A stretch of 64,000 nt of DNA from JAJZXY01 sp046706185 (GCA_046706185.1 JBJKPR010000044.1:1-64000); one strand, 5' to 3'; counted from the stretch's first letter, positions 1-9,510 are shown. The notes: a model not told the origin generated them from the sequence alone. A program made the numbers and translations.

Positions 1-257
1 TGACACTGATGCAGCAATAATGGAATTGCACTTTTTGTCTAAATGGGAGAGAGTTTTCGACTGCGGACAGAGCCGACGTCCGTGGCGTTCATTGTGAACC
101 GGAATGTTAGAAGGGAATGGAGATCACTGAAAGGCCAATCAATACGACCCATTACACGTGACAAAATAAATCACGAACCTTAAGTATCCAGAATCAGATA
201 AAAAACAACATCGTTTGAAGCAGACGATGCAATCAGACAATCCAGGAGTAGACTGGC
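1..257. other. Upstream region without a recognisable gene
   Basis: No open frame here resembles a known protein. The stretch is AT-rich towards its right end and contains a TATA-like run (AGATAAAAAAC, 196-206) that could serve the surface-protein gene starting at 258. Its AGGAG ribosome-binding site lies at 244-248. Confidence 0.5.
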
Positions 258-1922
258 TTGGTTGACTGGAAGAAAGAAAGTGTGCCTCTGGCCGTTGCGG
301 TATTTGCAGTATTCGCCGCTTTGTTGATGCTCTTGAGCGTGTTCGGTGTGGCTGTATTCCCAATACCGATAACAGGAAGGAGGGTGGAGGATGCTTCGCC
401 CCATTAGCCCGACGTCATTCCTGGGGCTGTGTATGTGAACTTCGCCGAAACAGGTCTCACCTCCGGAACATCATGGTCCGTGACGATGACAGCCAGCGGT
501 GGTTTTCCAAGCACGAAGAGTTCTACAACATGGGAAATACAGTTCGAAGCTGCTGAGAACACGAAGTACACATACTCAGTTTCAACAGTGTTCGGAACGA
601 TGCCTTCCCCTTCTTCTGGCACTCTCAACATAGGTACGCAGGGAGAAGTCGTACAGGTCACATACAGCCCTGCGTACACAGTCACATTCAGCGAAAACGC
701 CTACGCTGAGCTGCCCAGCGGAACACAATGGTCTGCCAAGCTTGGCAGCAGCAGTACGTACTCGACAACCGGGACAGGCATCAGCGTCGGGGTTTCAGAC
801 GGGACTTTCTCATATACCATCAACGGTCATAAGAATTACACTCAGACTCCATCCTCAGGCAGTGTCACGATAAACGGTGGAAGCAAAACCATACAGGTCA
901 GCTTCACAGCGGATGCTGTTTTCAATGAGACGAGCCTGCCCAGCGGTACAGAGTGGTCGGTAGGGATAAAAAACGAAACTTCTCAAAGCACCACTTCTCA
1001 GGATATTTACTTCCCTGAGGGGAGTGGCACTTACTACTTCAACGTGACCACTGTGGACGGGTGGGGAACCAATACTTCCTGGGGGGAGTTCTCCATGTCG
1101 AACAATGTGCCGGTCACGATCAACTTGTCATTTAGCCGGCCTTTCATAATAAGAACACTGAACGTAATGGACAATGGCACCGCCATAAGCTCCACTTCCC
1201 AGTTTAACAATACCTTACTGAGTCAGAACAACTCTTACAATTGGAATTCCAGTAGACAGCTAGTTTATGCGGTTTATGAATTTGATAATGGATCTAATAA
1301 TTATCTCAACGTTTCCTATGAGACCGATTATGGAACAAAAGTGATCGCCCTCAATTACACTCAACCAATCTATAATGCATCAACACGGACGATCTTCGGA
1401 CATGTATCAATAACCGAAAGTCTAGGGTTTAACAATACTACTAATGAATATCAAGGACAGTTAGCAGCCGATTTTACTCCGACTAACAGTTCTCAAAGTC
1501 TTCCATATGGTGACATATTGTTCGTAAACTACAGCAGCAGTGAGTCTGGTCAACTCATAGGAATTAGAAACGGCTTGACCATTCTCATAAACAGATATGA
1601 GAATTCGAATAATGCAACTTTGGTAACGCTAAGTCATTACTATGTTCTAATAGGGGATGCCTTCAGTAATTTCACATCACTAATTCCTGGAAACGTCAGC
1701 TCACTGCAAGTGAGTAATACCTCGGCACAAATCTACGATTACAATTTCTGGCTTTGTCTTGGATACAGTGCCCTGTTAGCTGCACTCGTTGCATTGCTTG
1801 TATTCACATTTTACCAGTGCTCTATCGGGAATTTTTATGCATGTTACATTATACTTAATTACTTATACTTATTTACTACTTCGATTGCCGGCGCTCTACA
1901 CGAGGTACTGGAATACTGCTAG
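258..1922 (+). pseudogene. Surface glycoprotein with SGTxWS repeats, interrupted by TAG
   Basis: The frame from TTG at 258 (AGGAG nine bases upstream) encodes a short charged start (WKKES) and a hydrophobic segment typical of a signal peptide or N-terminal anchor. It reaches TAG at 405-407 and continues in the same frame. Downstream are at least three repeats of the form F-x-E-x-x-L-x-S-G-T-x-W-S (near 440, 690 and 925), the beta-rich modules common in Thermoplasmata surface proteins and thermopsin-like proteases. Then comes about 200 residues dense in N-x-S/T sequons and a transmembrane helix (about 1750-1810). The last ~35 residues are atypical and overlap promoter-like AT-rich DNA, as if the original stop were lost. 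Function is unknown; probably cell-surface. Amber readthrough is possible but decay fits better. A shorter product from GTG 429 would lack the export signal. Confidence 0.6.
1862..1876 (+). promoter_or_regulatory. Putative TATA box for the membrane protein at 1934
   Basis: An AT-rich run with TTATACTTATT character lies about 60 bases upstream of the next ATG and inside the 3' end of the preceding reading frame. This supports the idea that the preceding frame has run past its original end. Position and assignment are inferred from sequence only. Confidence 0.35.
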
Positions 1923-1933
1923 GTTCAACCACC

Positions 1934-2803
1934 ATGAAGGCGAACGCAGAAGAACTTCCCGATTATGGTCTCCCAAGAAGTAGCGTGAGCAAGTTTTTTA
2001 TTATGTTTATAATCTACGACATGTGGTTCGTTTTTGCGGTATTTTTTATAGGACTACTAACACGGAATATCGAGCCAAATCTGTCTAACATGCTGATACT
2101 GATTATGTCGTTATCGGCCACTGTTTCTGGTGCGATGGTATTTATCAACAGAAGAAAGCTGTTCACCATAGAAAATCGTTTTAAAGCCACCTTCTTGACG
2201 CTCAAAGAGCAATTCATCTACTGGGTGCCTTTTATCGCGATTATGAATTGGGCCATTGCGTGGCTCAATTCGACACAGAGTGGCCCAGTGAGGGGCTCGC
2301 TGTTCGTCATCGGTATAGCACTGGCGATAATTCTCGTTCCGTTTACCAGATACGCCATAAGAAAGTTCTTAGAAACCGAGCCCAAGGCGATGGAAATGCA
2401 ACTTAGGACACGTTATTCCCAGTTATTACTAAAGAACAATACCTTAGCGCTATACTTGATGATATTTGTTATCATGGGCGTGATAGTGGCTTTGGTTACT
2501 CAGAGTTCTCTGATATTATATGTCATCATACTCACCGGCATGGGTATCATCCAGATTCCAGTCTATAGAATTTCGGCAAAGAATAGCACTGTGAAAGCTC
2601 TCCTTGGTCTTGCAGGAGGATACATAACCTATGGGCTGCTAATCTATGTTGCTTATCCTCGCTCCATACCATTTGCACCAGCAAGGATTCTCGCTACGCA
2701 CATCTTATTGATTTTGGTAGAAATTTGGCTGATCGTGCTAGCCATTATCGCGATTCTGGCGGCATTTGTCCTTCATCAGATAATAGGGCGCTCAGCCACT
2801 TGA
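1934..2803 (+). CDS. Multi-span membrane protein of unknown function
   Basis: This 289-residue protein has about seven to eight hydrophobic segments separated by short charged loops. The first begins near residue 20, a pair lies around 45-65 and 95-115, and others span 120-140, 175-200, 200-220, 230-250 and 255-285. It has no signal peptide and no catalytic motif that I recognise. It starts 11 bases after the interrupted surface-protein gene, and both are noticeably AT-richer than the rest of the window, so they may share an origin or have been acquired together. Integral to the cytoplasmic membrane; family not identified. Confidence 0.65.
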   Translation: MKANAEELPDYGLPRSSVSKFFIMFIIYDMWFVFAVFFIGLLTRNIEPNLSNMLILIMSLSATVSGAMVFINRRKLFTIENRFKATFLTLKEQFIYWVPFIAIMNWAIAWLNSTQSGPVRGSLFVIGIALAIILVPFTRYAIRKFLETEPKAMEMQLRTRYSQLLLKNNTLALYLMIFVIMGVIVALVTQSSLILYVIILTGMGIIQIPVYRISAKNSTVKALLGLAGGYITYGLLIYVAYPRSIPFAPARILATHILLILVEIWLIVLAIIAILAAFVLHQIIGRSAT

Positions 2804-3095
2804 AGAGAGAAGGTTCCCTATTGCCACAATAACACAAACTTGGAGACGTCTCGACACCCACCGCGGCAGCTTCCCTAAGTGGAACGCAACTCCCTGCCGA
2901 AACGAGACGCGTCGATTGCAAGATGAATGCGACGAACTCGATTTCAGATGGGCCAATTGCGCTCCACTGGTATACGCAAACATAACCCATAGAGAGCACA
3001 CTGTTATTGCATACAAACTCGCTTGCTCCCGGTGCAACTGGACAGTGTACCATGTCTGCTGTTGGTTTGACCCCTTATTGTGAGACAAGAGATGC
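2804..3095. other. Noncoding stretch beside transposase remnant
   Basis: I see no convincing gene. The short open frames on the reverse strand do not resemble any family. The segment lies immediately 3' of the transposase remnant and may include the decayed end of that element, but no inverted repeat could be assigned. Confidence 0.4.
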
Positions 3096-3392
3096 TTATT
3101 CATTGAATACCTCCTCCATTGATGTTTCCTTCCACTTCAGATAGGCCTGTCTTGGCGCGTAGTAACCAACTCCTGAATGCAGTCTCTCGTTGTTGTGGAA
3201 ATTGATGAACCTGGAGATTGTCTGTTCGGCATGTCTGAAGCTGTCGAACTCGAACCTCCTTATTACCTCCTTCTCGAGTATGGCGTTGAACGATTCTATG
3301 TGCGCATCCTCCCTTGGAGTGGCGGGATGGATGCGCTCATGTGCAACGTTCAAGAATGCCAGCATCTCTTCAACCCTCCTGCATATTGTCAC
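3096..3392 (-). pseudogene. IS3-type transposase, C-terminal integrase fragment
   Basis: About 98 residues match the end of an IS3/IS2-type DDE integrase (rve domain). The catalytic-Glu segment DAHIESFNAILE is present, followed by a region ending in FHNNERLHSG and a PRQAYLKW tail, the standard finish of these enzymes. The N-terminal part with the HTH and the first two catalytic aspartates is missing. Upstream of 3392 the frame does not continue into a recognisable integrase, so the gene is truncated. The fragment cannot be active. It marks past transposition in this eroded region, next to the metallo-hydrolase pseudogene that starts about 100-170 bases away on the other strand. Confidence 0.8.
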
Positions 3393-3493
3393 GGGCGGTT
3401 AGGAATTCTATTCCGGCGAAGTTGGGGAAATCTAAACCGCCATTGACACAGGCTAAGGGCATACGACACGCTTGCATCACAGACAGGTGACAG

Positions 3494-3509
3494 CCAGCAG
3501 TACTGCTGG
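3494..3509. repeat. Perfect 16-bp palindrome
   Basis: CCAGCAGTACTGCTGG is its own reverse complement. It lies between the transposase fragment and the metallo-hydrolase pseudogene, so it could be a relic of an element end or an operator. No gene use can be shown. Confidence 0.6.
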
Positions 3510-3559
3510 GCTCACATACTCCTCGATGCCAGAGAGCTGAGCGAATTCTACGGCAATTC

Positions 3560-4437
3560 TTGAAATCGGAAAATGTCGAGCGACTAGATAATATTCTGCT
3601 ATCGCATGCAAACAGAGATCATATTGGAGGATTGATTCATTTAATTTCATGCGGAGATTTCGATATAGGTAGTATTTATCTCAATTCGGACGCTCTGAAG
3701 ACATCCGATTAGTGGGGCGACTTGCTTTATGTTCTCAATTGCGCCGACGTTTCTGGACACATCGAATTCCATATTGGACTGACAAGTAAAATGAATCAAG
3801 TGTTCGACAATGGGATAGTACACATCGAAATACTTGCTCCTTCTAAGTACCTTGCGGGATTGGGTCCCGGATCCATTGAAAGAGATGGCAAGCACATTAC
3901 GTCAAATTCTGTAAGTGCAGTCATCCGCCTTCTCGTGAGCAAACAACCAATCATATTGTTTGCCGGGGACCTTGATGAGACAGGTCTTAACGATATTGAG
4001 AGATGGGGTACGGAATTGCAGGCTCCTTTTTTGGTATATCCCCATCACGGTGGTAGAGCCGGGACAGCTATTGCGAGCTCGTTTGCTCGTAGACTGTGTG
4101 CATTGGTGACCCCTGAGACCGTTGTTTTCTCTATTGGCAGAGGTTCTTATGGTATGCCGATACCAGATGTGGTGACGGCAATCAAAGAGTCCGACCACTC
4201 GCTAGAATTGCATGTACTCAACTGTCGGAGCACTGTGCTGATAAATTGCCAGCAGTTGAACCATCACATCTTAACGGATTGTTTGCTCGAGGCAGAGAGG
4301 GGCGTAAATGCTGTGCGGGAAGCATAGAATTGGAAATTAGGGAATCTGTCACGGTTACTTCGCCTCCAAGTCTACACTATGAATTCATAAAGCGGAATGC
4401 GCCGACCGCCTTATGCATGAAGAAGCTTGAGTCGTAA
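3560..4437 (+). pseudogene. ComEC-like metallo-beta-lactamase-fold hydrolase, broken
   Basis: The frame shows the metal-binding signature of the fold (LLSHANRDHIGGLI near 3600-3640) and continues into a segment ending ALKTSD. It meets TAG at 3710-3712 and resumes without frame change (WGDLLYVLN). Further on are the GDLDETG motif (3967 on) and the PHHGG motif (4042 on), both normal for ComEC/Rec2-like hydrolases. Near 4300 the reading must shift by one base, because the usual C-terminal end (CCAGSIELEI and the segment to NAPTALC) lies in the next frame, ending at 4437. The N-terminal strand and usual start are not clear upstream of 3560. One nonsense codon, one frameshift and a missing start make this a decayed gene. 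In the intact family these are cytoplasmic or secreted MBL hydrolases of uncertain substrate. Confidence 0.75.
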
Positions 4438-4712
4438 TATCTGGTAGGAAGCTGCAGCAGAGCTTCTGTACTATCTCGTTGTCTAGCAGTATATGAAGAA
4501 ATGTAGGTATTCGAACTATTATTTGTTCAAATCTGGGCGGACCCACTGTTTGTGTTGTAGTACGGTTTGATCAGGTCTTGCAATTAATCTGCCCCTCTTC
4601 TTGTATTGAGTTGGGCCCAAGGGCACCTCATAATGCAAGCCTCTTTTCAATTGATCATAGGAACAAGCATACTATGAATTAAGGGCTACTGCGGTGCATA
4701 AAATTCCTACCT
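4438..4712. other. Intergenic region
   Basis: Nothing gene-like is visible between the broken hydrolase gene and the promoter of the molybdenum enzyme. The composition is mixed and there is no clear repeat or RNA. Confidence 0.45.
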
Positions 4713-4719
4713 CATAATA

Positions 4720-4728
4720 TTTAATAAT
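4720..4728 (+). promoter_or_regulatory. TATA box of the molybdenum-enzyme gene
   Basis: TTTAATAAT lies 25-33 bases upstream of the ATG at 4753, the spacing expected for an archaeal promoter producing a leaderless or nearly leaderless transcript. Confidence 0.55.
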
Positions 4729-4752
4729 GTTGTAGACATACGCCGGCCCCAT

Positions 4753-7185
4753 ATGATGGAGACCATCAATGCCAAGAAGTCCTCAGCTTCAGAAGCGAAA
4801 TGGGTCGGAAAAGGCCTTCCTATGAAGGAAGCAGCCAGATTGGTACAGGGAAAGGGGGAGTTCACGGCAGATCTTCAGCTTCCGGGCATGCTTCATGCAA
4901 TGGCTCTCAGGAGCCCCTACTCACATGCCAGGATTAAGAAGATAGACCTCTCGGCTGCGAAAGCCGTCAAAGGGGTCCACGCGATTTTCTCATCAGAGGA
5001 TTTGATTGCAGGTGGTCTGAAAGCCTGGAATTCTGACGGACCTGAGCCAGCTGACAAGCTCGCAGTCTATCCGCTTGCTGTTGAGAAAGTACGGTACTTC
5101 GGAGAGCCGGTGTTGATAGTCGTCGCAGAAACGCCCTACATAGCCGAGGATGCTATTTCGCTCATTCAAGTAGACTACGAAGTTCTTCCTTCCGCCCTCG
5201 ACACCTATGAAGCCATGGGTGAGGAGGCCCCTCTTGTACATGAAGATCTTGGCACAAATGTGGCATGGCACCAGAAGTTCACCTTCGGGAATGTAGATGA
5301 GGCCTTCAGCAATGCATACAAGGTGGTGAAACTGGAAAAGCTTCACGTCCACAGGTTCACCTCCTCTCCCCTGGAGCCGTTGAACGTAATTGCGAACTAC
5401 AACGAGAGGAGGAAGGAATTTCATGTCATATGTTCTCTCCAAGGTTCGCCCTCCAGGAAGCGTGTCATGGCACATGCCCTTGGGGTTCCCACAAGCGCCT
5501 TTCACTTCCATCATCCAGATATTGGCGGTGGTTTTGGCATAAAGCAGCACTTCGAGTGGGCAATACTTATGTGCTGGATCGCCAGGGAATTGAAGCGGCC
5601 AGTGAAGTGGGTCTCTACTCAGTCTGAGCAGCTGGAGGCAAGCCATCACAGTGAGGAGACGTTGTGGGACGCAGAGTTAGCAGTGGACAATGACGGTCAG
5701 ATTAGAGGGCTGAGGACAAGATGTGTGCATGATTGCGGAGGTTATCTCTACCTTCGTGGCCTTGTGAACCAACTGCGCAATCCTATGGAACTTTACAACT
5801 TCAAAGCCCTCCAAATTGACCTCTATGCAGTGATGACAAACAAATGCCCGTGCGGCGCAAATAGGGGATACGCAAAGGCGAACCATATATTCATGCTCGA
5901 AAGGATAATCGATGAAGCAGCAAGACAACTGGGCATGGATCCAGTCGTATTCAGGGAGAAGAATTTCATTCGGCAGGAAGAGATGCCTTATCGGGCACCC
6001 AACGGCGCACTATATGACGGTGGGGACTATCCTGAGATAATACGGCGAGGTGCCAAGCTGTTCGGCTACGAAAGCTTCAGGGCAAGACAAAAAGAAGCAC
6101 TCAGTAGGGGCAGGTATATCGGCTGCGGTGTCTCCGTGGGTATGGAATCCAACCCACCGAACCATGCAAGGGAAAGGATATTAAGAAAAGACTATGAAGG
6201 CTCTGGCGACTCTGAACTGGCACGTATAAGGCTTGATGAGGGAGGCAACATTATCGTTGGTGCAGGCGATATCCCTCAGGGACAGGGACATGAGACTGCC
6301 AACTCTCAGATAGTGGCAGACGAACTTGGTGTGACCCCAGACGACATAAATATCAATCAGGGGTTCGACTCGTGGAGGGACCCACACACCCCCTATTCAA
6401 TAACTGGCAGCAGCAGGTGGGCGGTGATGGGCACGGGTGCTCTTGTAGGCGCAAGCAGACTACTCAAAGAGAAACTGCTCAAGATTGCAGCATATAAGAT
6501 GAACTCCGATATCCGAAGTCTTGTACTTAAGGACAAGTGTGTTGTAGATCAAAGCACCGGCAAGAGGATGACTTTCCTGGAGATAGCCCTGTCTGCATCG
6601 CTCGACTCGGCAGCCTATCCAGCTGACTTCGACCTAAACCTGGAGGCTGAGTTTATCTACAGGCCTTCTTACGATTTCTATGGGGCAAACGCAATGCCTG
6701 CGCCGGATGGCACCGCGAACCTAGCCTTAGTCTACACATACGAAGTCACCTTTGTGGAGGTGGAAGTCGATCTTGAAACGTTCGAAGTGAAGGTGACTCG
6801 AGTGGCCACGGTACACGATTGCGGCAAGATGATAAATCCGGACATTGTAGATGGCTTGACCCATGGTGCAATAGCACACCAGATCGGGGCTGCCTTGTTT
6901 GAACAGATGGAGTACGATGAAAATGGACAACTACTAACATCAACTTTCAAAGACTACCTTGTTCCTACTGCGGTCGATCTGCCTTCATACGACATAGATC
7001 ACTTGGAGGTTCCATCTCTTTTTTCTCCTCTTGGTGTCAGGGGAGTTGCTGAAGGCGCGGGAACACCCATACCCGCAACCATAGCAGCAGTGGAGGATGC
7101 GCTGTCTCCGTTCGGGCTGGTTCTAAGAAGGAGCCACGTGAAGTCAAGCGATATCCAGAGTCTTCTCATGGACAGAGAGAAGTGA
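4753..7185 (+). CDS. Xanthine dehydrogenase/CoxL-family molybdopterin-binding subunit
   Basis: The 810-residue protein is a full-length large subunit of the molybdenum hydroxylase family (xanthine, aldehyde, CO and glyceraldehyde dehydrogenases). The N-terminal ald_Xan_dh_C domain covers roughly residues 15-130. The cofactor-binding domain shows GGGFGIKQ (about 258), CGANRGY (about 376) where form I CO dehydrogenases have the AYxCSFR loop, GQGHETANSQIVADELG (about 518), and GVRGVAEG near the C-terminus with the catalytic Glu. The absence of AYxCSFR argues against a true CO dehydrogenase. Substrate cannot be told; an aldehyde or N-heterocycle is possible. No FAD or [2Fe-2S] subunit gene lies on either side, so its electron-transfer partners must be elsewhere or absent. 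Two adjacent ATGs (4753, 4756) are possible starts. Confidence 0.88.
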   Translation: MMETINAKKSSASEAKWVGKGLPMKEAARLVQGKGEFTADLQLPGMLHAMALRSPYSHARIKKIDLSAAKAVKGVHAIFSSEDLIAGGLKAWNSDGPEPADKLAVYPLAVEKVRYFGEPVLIVVAETPYIAEDAISLIQVDYEVLPSALDTYEAMGEEAPLVHEDLGTNVAWHQKFTFGNVDEAFSNAYKVVKLEKLHVHRFTSSPLEPLNVIANYNERRKEFHVICSLQGSPSRKRVMAHALGVPTSAFHFHHPDIGGGFGIKQHFEWAILMCWIARELKRPVKWVSTQSEQLEASHHSEETLWDAELAVDNDGQIRGLRTRCVHDCGGYLYLRGLVNQLRNPMELYNFKALQIDLYAVMTNKCPCGANRGYAKANHIFMLERIIDEAARQLGMDPVVFREKNFIRQEEMPYRAPNGALYDGGDYPEIIRRGAKLFGYESFRARQKEALSRGRYIGCGVSVGMESNPPNHARERILRKDYEGSGDSELARIRLDEGGNIIVGAGDIPQGQGHETANSQIVADELGVTPDDININQGFDSWRDPHTPYSITGSSRWAVMGTGALVGASRLLKEKLLKIAAYKMNSDIRSLVLKDKCVVDQSTGKRMTFLEIALSASLDSAAYPADFDLNLEAEFIYRPSYDFYGANAMPAPDGTANLALVYTYEVTFVEVEVDLETFEVKVTRVATVHDCGKMINPDIVDGLTHGAIAHQIGAALFEQMEYDENGQLLTSTFKDYLVPTAVDLPSYDIDHLEVPSLFSPLGVRGVAEGAGTPIPATIAAVEDALSPFGLVLRRSHVKSSDIQSLLMDREK

Positions 7186-7507
7186 TTGCTTCCAGTATGC
7201 GTTTATCGCTCTTATGTAGCAAGTGCCTTGGTTGAACGGGGCCTCATTTCCCGCGAGCCACACATCCAACTCGCACAGTGTTGCTTCTTAGCCCAAGAAG
7301 TCTTTTACTGTCCATTATACTGTGAGCTATGACAAGCGATTAAGCTTACCGGAACAATATTTTGCGAATTCACTATCTGACCTCCCGTATTCCTACTCAA
7401 GATTTCGGAATACTCTTCTACTGCGGTTGGTTTAGTCGATAGAGCCAGTGGCAGCCTGATGCATTTACATACCAAAACCGTTCAAAAAGGTAAAGGATGC
7501 TTCACAC
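7186..7507. other. Intergenic region
   Basis: No gene, RNA or clear repeat is visible. The stretch separates the molybdenum-enzyme gene from the oppositely oriented SRPBCC gene and its possible partner. Confidence 0.45.
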
Positions 7508-7807
7508 TCAGCTACACTTGAAGGGGCACGTGCGGGTTGGGGGGTTTGTAGCATAGTTCGTCAGGCGGGGCAGTCTGTTGCTTACAGTGTCATCTCTTCC
7601 AATTTTACCTGTAATTTCAGTAGATTGGCCAAGGTGTACAGGGGACGGCATCATCACCATGGCCACGATTACTGTCGTTTTGGAGTGCCTGTCTAGTCGA
7701 CAATCTTTGAAGATGCAGTCATTATCTGGCGTTTCAGGAGCGGTCAGGATCCATTTTCCCTTGATGATGTTACAATCTCTTGTTTTCCAGACTCCATGCA
7801 AGACCAA
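7508..7807 (-). CDS. Possible small hypothetical protein
   Basis: A 99-residue frame begins 17 bases after the stop of the SRPBCC gene on the same strand, so it could be its operon partner. It contains a segment with spaced cysteines (KTRDCNIIKG, DNDCIFKDC and a terminal CPFKCS). No known domain is recognisable, and the C-terminal third looks less protein-like. It may be real or a chance frame. Confidence 0.3.
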   Translation of the reverse strand: MVLHGVWKTRDCNIIKGKWILTAPETPDNDCIFKDCRLDRHSKTTVIVAMVMMPSPVHLGQSTEITGKIGRDDTVSNRLPRLTNYATNPPTRTCPFKCS

Positions 7808-7824
7808 GCCACGATATACTCAGA

Positions 7825-8277
7825 CTATTCATCAGGCCTCTTTCCAGACATGTAGTCCTGTTCCAGCACTGCCCTGTACTTCTCCCAGTTTTGGCTGACC
7901 CTTTCCTCCCAGGATTTCTTTGGTTCGGGGGGAGCGGCCTTGTAATCCACCTTGAAAGCCAATCTTAGCTGGGTCTTCTTGCGACCAAGTGACTTCAGAA
8001 CATAGCTTCCTTCATGATTGAAGTCTTCGCCGAAGCCGAAAACGGTCCACTTGCTTGGAGGGCTGAGGGTCACCACCCTGAAATTTTCGGCCATTGTGTC
8101 GCCGCTGGGGAGGTGTGTAATCCATGCAACTTTCTTTTTAGATTTCTCTATAAAGTGCCTTCTCGATGCGCTATTGGTGATCAGGTAATCTTCGCTTCTG
8201 TAATCAGTACACCATTTGAATACATAACTCATAGGTGCATTTATGACTGTAGACACAGTGTAAGTCTTTACAACCAT
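7825..8277 (-). CDS. SRPBCC-fold protein (polyketide cyclase/START-like)
   Basis: At 150 residues this has the length and pattern of the SRPBCC superfamily. It opens with a strand and the INAP motif followed by a helix with VFKWCTDY, then a run of alternating strands (KKVAWITHLPSG, KWTVFGFG, YVLKSLG, TQLRLAFKV), and ends in a long amphipathic helix with a WEERVSQNWEKY core. Such proteins bind hydrophobic ligands in a cavity; no substrate can be inferred. Well-placed promoter elements lie on the reverse strand 24-33 bases upstream of the ATG. The conserved small partner, if any, would be the frame directly downstream. Confidence 0.8.
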   Translation of the reverse strand: MVVKTYTVSTVINAPMSYVFKWCTDYRSEDYLITNSASRRHFIEKSKKKVAWITHLPSGDTMAENFRVVTLSPPSKWTVFGFGEDFNHEGSYVLKSLGRKKTQLRLAFKVDYKAAPPEPKKSWEERVSQNWEKYRAVLEQDYMSGKRPDE

Positions 8278-8300
8278 GTCGGCCGCTTAATGTTTAAGTA

Positions 8301-8310
8301 TTATAAATAA
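8301..8310 (-). promoter_or_regulatory. TATA box of the SRPBCC gene
   Basis: On the reverse strand TTATTTATAA lies 24-33 bases upstream of the start codon at 8277, typical for an archaeal promoter with a leaderless transcript. Confidence 0.6.
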
Positions 8311-9510
8311 AAATGGCTGCAAAGCGGGGTACTGACCTCGTCCAGGAGCATGGTGAGTCGAACATGATCACCTAAGTTTACTAGTCTTCTACACGCTTCC
8401 CTTCTTTTCGGCGGGTGCATCTGTTTGCCCGACCAGTCTTGCCGCTGAAAAGTCAGGATGATGTGCGTACGCTCTCACAACGGGTGCCTTTCTATTTCGG
8501 ATCGTATTGTCCTGATCGTTATTCGGCTGCCGACCCCTGTCTGCATCCCTTCTTCTTCGTTTACCGCATCCTCTTTGCCAAGTGCTTTGGAATGCGTCCG
8601 TGTTTCAAGATGGAGGAGATTGTGGTCGACTTGCACTTTTGTGCAAACAGCTTGGCCTCGTTTTGAAGATCATGAAATCTCGACGGGCCTAAAGGTGCCA
8701 GCGTGTGCTACTACGTTCACTCCCTTGCACGTTCCTTGCTGTATCGTTCCCCTTCAGCCTTTAGGCAGGGCGGGTCCGGGCTTTCTTCCGCTCGGCCCGT
8801 CTCATGAACATCGATGTGGTGCCCTTTTCCGATTTGGATGTATCCTGTTTCTGCCCTGCGTGCTTGAAGCGGAGCCTTACAGTCGAGGGACCCTTCTGGA
8901 AGAGTCTGGCAAAGCCGTCTCTTAGCTCTTCCTTGGCATAAACATCGACTTCCGTATTCTTGAAATGGAATGGCGTGGGATTACCGTCCCATCTTCGTCC
9001 TGCTATCAGAATCTCGTTGTACCTCATACTACTGCCATTTGTCCATTATGGCTTTTGTACAGCTTTTTGATTGGGCAGTCATGAAGGGGCTTCGAACGAC
9101 GGCTGAAGACTTAATTGTTTGCAATCCATACCGTGATAACGGTAAACATGCCTCGGCCGGTAGTCGTCCATGCATCGGCCACAACCGGAACGTTTTCCGC
9201 GCAGTCGATCAACCAACAAACAGAATGAGGTGAGTCGTATGGAACTTGCAGCCCACACAGACCAGGTGGTAATTTCTCACTTCGTTGAACCAGGGGTCCT
9301 GGAATGGCGTTGGCTCAATCAGTATATCGCCCTTGTGACATGTTGGTCTCGCTGTCAAGTCGTCGCCTCTGCCAGTTGAATCGCAGGTTATGCCTCTCGC
9401 TGCCTCAGTACAGTCACGGGTTAATTTTTCGGTCCGTTGAATGTCGCCTGCGAGTTGAGTTTGAACGCTATCAACTTCGAAGAATCGGGAAAAAGGACAC
9501 CCACCAGGCA
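8311..9510. other. About 1.2 kb without a confident gene
   Basis: No frame here matches a recognised family. Three reverse-strand frames look partly protein-like. The best is 8561-8707, a frame without a start codon that reads FHDLQNEAKLFAQKC and later ILKHGRIPKHLAKRM. The other two are listed separately. Together they suggest decayed genes or small orphan proteins. Confidence 0.45.
8761..9027 (-). CDS. Possible small basic protein, unknown
   Basis: An 88-residue frame with ATG start. Its first half looks like a folded domain (IAGRRWDGNPTPFHF, then VYAKEELRDGFARLF), and its C-terminal 40 residues are Lys/Arg-rich (KHAGQKQDTSKSEKG; RRAERKKART). No family is recognised. It has no obvious promoter or ribosome-binding site, and the neighbouring reverse-strand frames are broken. 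It may be the tail of a decayed gene. Confidence 0.3.
   Translation of the reverse strand: MRYNEILIAGRRWDGNPTPFHFKNTEVDVYAKEELRDGFARLFQKGPSTVRLRFKHAGQKQDTSKSEKGTTSMFMRRAERKKARTRPA

Noticed and set aside
258..4437. Amber codons in two genes suggesting pyrrolysine or stop-codon reassignment
   Set aside because: TAG ends housekeeping genes in this window (Rpo4, L15e, thiolase), no pyl gene is in view, and the second gene also has a frameshift. Decay explains both better; readthrough at 405 is left open as a finding.
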